Program-made: the position numbers and the translations under genes | Notes under the pieces: model-generated | What the model saw: the letters and a program-made list of their open reading frames with translations, nothing else | What the model was told of the DNA's origin: nothing | Databases searched by the model: none | Part shown: positions 14,216-16,224 of the stretch, piece by piece | Layout of the letters: each line of letters starts with the position of its first letter | Numbering within the stretch: position 1 is the first letter of the stretch | Assembly: GCA_031547305.1 (NCBI GenBank) | Contig: JAVBSC010000005.1 | Span: 1 to 16,224, forward strand | Reading direction: 5' to 3' | From: JAVBSC01 sp031547305 | GTDB lineage: Bacteria > Desulfobacterota > Desulfovibrionia > Desulfovibrionales > Desulfovibrionaceae | DNA: 16,224 nt

Positions 14216-15160
14216 CTATTCACCACTGAGGGATTCCGGAATAAAAACCGTCGTCACATCAACCTTGTTGCGCATCATGCCGTTAGCCAGCATGAATTCC
14301 ACATCCCGCTCCAGATCGGCCAGGTCCGAGGCGTTAAAGCGCTGGGTAAAATGGTACCAGGCAAAAAAGCGTTCGGCGTCCTCCAGGCTTATCCCCAGGG
14401 TTTTCGCCCCCAGGGCCACGGCTTCCTGGTGGTTGGCCTTTATCCAGCGCCAGGCGGCGTCATGGGCGGCCACCACTTTTTCAACAAGATCCGGACGCTT
14501 TTTTACAAACTCCCCGCTGGCGGTCACAGCCAGCTTGGGCGAGATAAGGCCGGAGGCCGTGGCCAGGATTCGCCCGCCCTCCCGCTCCGCTTTAAGCACA
14601 AAAGCGGCGGCCAGGAGAGCCGCGTCCACCCGGCCGCCCTCAAGCGCGGCAAAGGACTGGGGAATATCCATCTGCACAAAGTTCACGTCCGCCAGGCTCA
14701 GGCCTTCCCCGGCCAGGGCGGCGGCCAGAAGCTGGTGCAGCACCGTGCCCTTTGGCCCGGCCACGGTTTTGCCCTTCAGTTCCTTAACGGAACCCGGACC
14801 ACCCTTTTTGCCCAGCAGCGCGAACGTATCCGTGGGTCTGGCCACCCCGGCGATAATCCGGACCGGGTTGCCCTCGCCGTTGGCCATAAGCACGGAGGCG
14901 CCGTTCATAACGCCGCACACGTCCAGGTCTCCGCTGGCCAGGGCCTGGGTCTGCCTGGCTCCGGCGATTATTTCAGTCCAGTTCACGGCCACGCCCAAAG
15001 GGGCAAGCTCCCGCTCCAGGAGCTTATGCTCCTTCATGACGATCATCTGCAGATTGAACGGAGCCTTGACGTAACTTATGTTCAGGGTTTCTCCGGAGGC
15101 GACGGCCAGGAACGGCCGGAACAGAAGGAGCAGAAAAGCGAGCGGGATAATGCGTTTCAT
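14216..15160 (-). CDS. ABC transporter substrate-binding protein (NMT1/SsuA/TauA-like)
   Basis: This periplasmic binding protein captures substrate for the ABC importer encoded just upstream. The 314 residues start with a Sec signal peptide: KR at 2-3, a hydrophobic core IIPLAFLLLLF and a likely cut after LAVA at about 21; there is no lipobox Cys. The mature part has the two-lobe NMT1/THI5 fold character: ISYVKAPFNLQMIVMKEHKLLERELAPLG, then ALASGDLDVCGVMNGAS, and ELKGKTVAGPKGTVLHQLLAAAL. I start at MKRII; an ATG four codons upstream (15172) is possible. Relatives carry nitrate, taurine, sulfonates or pyrimidine precursors. The purine genes downstream invite a nucleobase guess, but nothing in the sequence proves it. 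Confidence 0.88.
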   Translation of the reverse strand: MKRIIPLAFLLLLFRPFLAVASGETLNISYVKAPFNLQMIVMKEHKLLERELAPLGVAVNWTEIIAGARQTQALASGDLDVCGVMNGASVLMANGEGNPVRIIAGVARPTDTFALLGKKGGPGSVKELKGKTVAGPKGTVLHQLLAAALAGEGLSLADVNFVQMDIPQSFAALEGGRVDAALLAAAFVLKAEREGGRILATASGLISPKLAVTASGEFVKKRPDLVEKVVAAHDAAWRWIKANHQEAVALGAKTLGISLEDAERFFAWYHFTQRFNASDLADLERDVEFMLANGMMRNKVDVTTVFIPESLSGE

Positions 15161-15184
15161 ATATGATCCCATTAATTTTAAATA

Positions 15185-15859
15185 TCATGCTTGTAAATAC
15201 GCCAGGATCTGCCGCTCCACGGACCCGCGATCCCCTTCGCCTTTCAGGGCGGCCTCAAACTGTATTTTACCGTCCCGCAGCACGTACAGGTAATCCGCCA
15301 GAAGCAGGGCCTCGCTTATGTCGTGGGTGACAAAAAGGCAGGTGATCCGGCGCTCCGCGATCAGGCGGGCCAGCATTTTTTGCAGATCCCCGCGCGCAAT
15401 GGCGTCCAGGGAGGCGAAGGGCTCGTCCATGAGCAAAAATTCCGGTTGCCGGAGCAACGCCCTGGCCAAACCAACCCGCTGAGCCATGCCGCCGGACAGC
15501 TCCCTGGGCATGAGCGCCTCAACGTCCTCCAGGCGCACCTGGCCCAAAGCCTCGCGGATGCGCCCGATTTTTTCCTCTTTGCCGCCGCCGGGCAGAGCCA
15601 GGGCCAGGTTTTCCGCCACACTCAGCCAGGGGAGCAGCCGGGGATCCTGAAAAACCATGGCGCTTTGCCCGGCCTGGACGAGAACGCGGCCGGAATCCGC
15701 CGGAACAAGCCCGGCGGCCACCCGCAAAAGCGTGGACTTGCCGCAGCCTGACGGCCCGAGCAGGCAGGTGATGCCGCCCCCGGCCAGAGCCAGGCTGACG
15801 CGATCCAGCGCCGGGCGGCCGCCGAAGCTTTTGGACACGCCTTCCAGCAGCGGCCTCAT
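15185..15859 (-). CDS. ABC transporter ATP-binding protein (NitT/TauT type)
   Basis: The nucleotide-binding subunit powers the importer at the cytoplasmic face. In 224 residues all motifs are intact: Walker A GPSGCGKST (35-43), Q loop Gln71 in VFQDPRLLPW, signature LSGGMAQR (121-128), Walker B FLLMDEP (141-147), D loop SLD and switch His179 in FVTHD. The VFQDPRLLPWLSVAENLAL stretch is typical of SsuB/TauB/NrtD relatives. The start at MRPLLEGVSK is set by an ATGA overlap with the permease stop (15856-15859), a sign of translational coupling; the longer open frame runs through the permease gene. It is somewhat shorter than the usual 240-260 residues, mostly at its ends. Confidence 0.93.
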   Translation of the reverse strand: MRPLLEGVSKSFGGRPALDRVSLALAGGGITCLLGPSGCGKSTLLRVAAGLVPADSGRVLVQAGQSAMVFQDPRLLPWLSVAENLALALPGGGKEEKIGRIREALGQVRLEDVEALMPRELSGGMAQRVGLARALLRQPEFLLMDEPFASLDAIARGDLQKMLARLIAERRITCLFVTHDISEALLLADYLYVLRDGKIQFEAALKGEGDRGSVERQILAYLQA

Positions 15860-16224
15860 ACGGCCAGCTCCGGAAACCGGCGGCGCAGCAGCCGGTTTAC
15901 GACCCGGCGGAACAGGCTGTCCAGCAGCCAGCCGATCAGGCCGATGCTCAGAATGCCCACAAACACCTCGTCCGTGCGCAGCATATCCTGCGCGTTCACC
16001 ACCATGTAGCCCAGGCCGCTGACGGAAGCGATCAGCTCCGCGCCGACCAGCGCCCGCCAACTGTAGCCGAAGGCCAGGCGCAGGCCGGTGACCGCTGAAG
16101 GCACGGCCGCCGGCACGACCAGGCGGGTCACATAGACCCAGGCGGAAAGATTCAGGCTGCGGGCCAGTTCCTTATGCTCGTCGCTCAGGCGGCCCAGGCC
16201 GTCCCTGGCGCTCAGAAAAATCGG
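15856..16224 (-). CDS. ABC transporter permease (SsuC/TauC-like), 5' end beyond window
   Basis: The membrane channel subunit of the same importer; the C-terminal 122 residues are visible and the frame runs off the right edge without a start. The segment ELARSLNLSAWVYVTRLVVP then AAVPSAVTGLRLAFGYSW is the cytoplasmic EAA loop that docks with the ATPase. SWRALVGAELIASVSGLGYMVVNAQ is the conserved block of the SsuC/TauC/NrtB family, followed by a last membrane segment (FVGILSIGLIGWLLDSLF) and a basic tail RRVVNRLLRRRF. The GTG at 16131 is internal, not a start. The stop overlaps the ATPase start. Confidence 0.92.
   Translation of the reverse strand, partial: PIFLSARDGLGRLSDEHKELARSLNLSAWVYVTRLVVPAAVPSAVTGLRLAFGYSWRALVGAELIASVSGLGYMVVNAQDMLRTDEVFVGILSIGLIGWLLDSLFRRVVNRLLRRRFPELAV

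Noticed and set aside
1..16224. CRISPR array, insertion sequence or toxin-antitoxin pair
   Set aside because: No regularly spaced repeats, transposase motifs or paired small genes of that kind were found on either strand.

Overview
The window looks like a chromosomal segment of a GC-rich Desulfovibrio-like bacterium (order Desulfovibrionales). This rests on gene order (hslV-ispE-tRNA-Gln-prs-rplY-pth-carD-rho) and protein flavour, not on a search. There are no insertion sequences, integrases, CRISPR arrays or rRNA genes.

Region 1 (1-6312, plus strand) is housekeeping. It holds the 3' end of hslV (protease), ispE (isoprenoid synthesis), a tRNA-Gln(TTG) with encoded CCA, prs (PRPP synthase), rplY (long bL25/CTC type), pth (peptidyl-tRNA hydrolase), carD (RNA polymerase-binding regulator, GTG start) and rho (termination factor). 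Intrinsic terminators follow rplY and pth. A 492-bp AT-richer spacer with several hairpins separates carD from rho. The last 67 bases before rho are C-rich and G-poor, as expected of a Rho-loading leader. A long palindrome at 6321-6373 separates rho from the convergent genes that follow.

Region 2 (6382-13784, minus strand) is a purine-use locus. In transcription order it holds adenine deaminase (ade), then a promoter-bearing AT-rich gap, an AzgA-type purine permease, a short guanine deaminase remnant, and the molybdenum and [2Fe-2S]/FAD subunits of a xanthine dehydrogenase-family enzyme. A coherent reading is purine import, deamination of adenine to hypoxanthine, and oxidation of hypoxanthine/xanthine. 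The guanine branch appears broken: the guaD reading frame keeps its two ends in frame but lacks the whole catalytic middle.

Region 3 (13922-16224, minus strand) holds a small Lar-like zinc-ribbon protein and, upstream of it, an ABC importer of the NitT/TauT/NMT1 class (substrate-binding protein, ATPase, and a permease cut by the window edge). Its substrate cannot be read from sequence.

I found no clear new defence or mobile system. The best leads are the in-frame-deleted guaD, the permease leader with two mutually exclusive hairpins and an upstream palindrome, the structured carD-rho spacer with its rut-like leader, and the orphan Lar-like gene.
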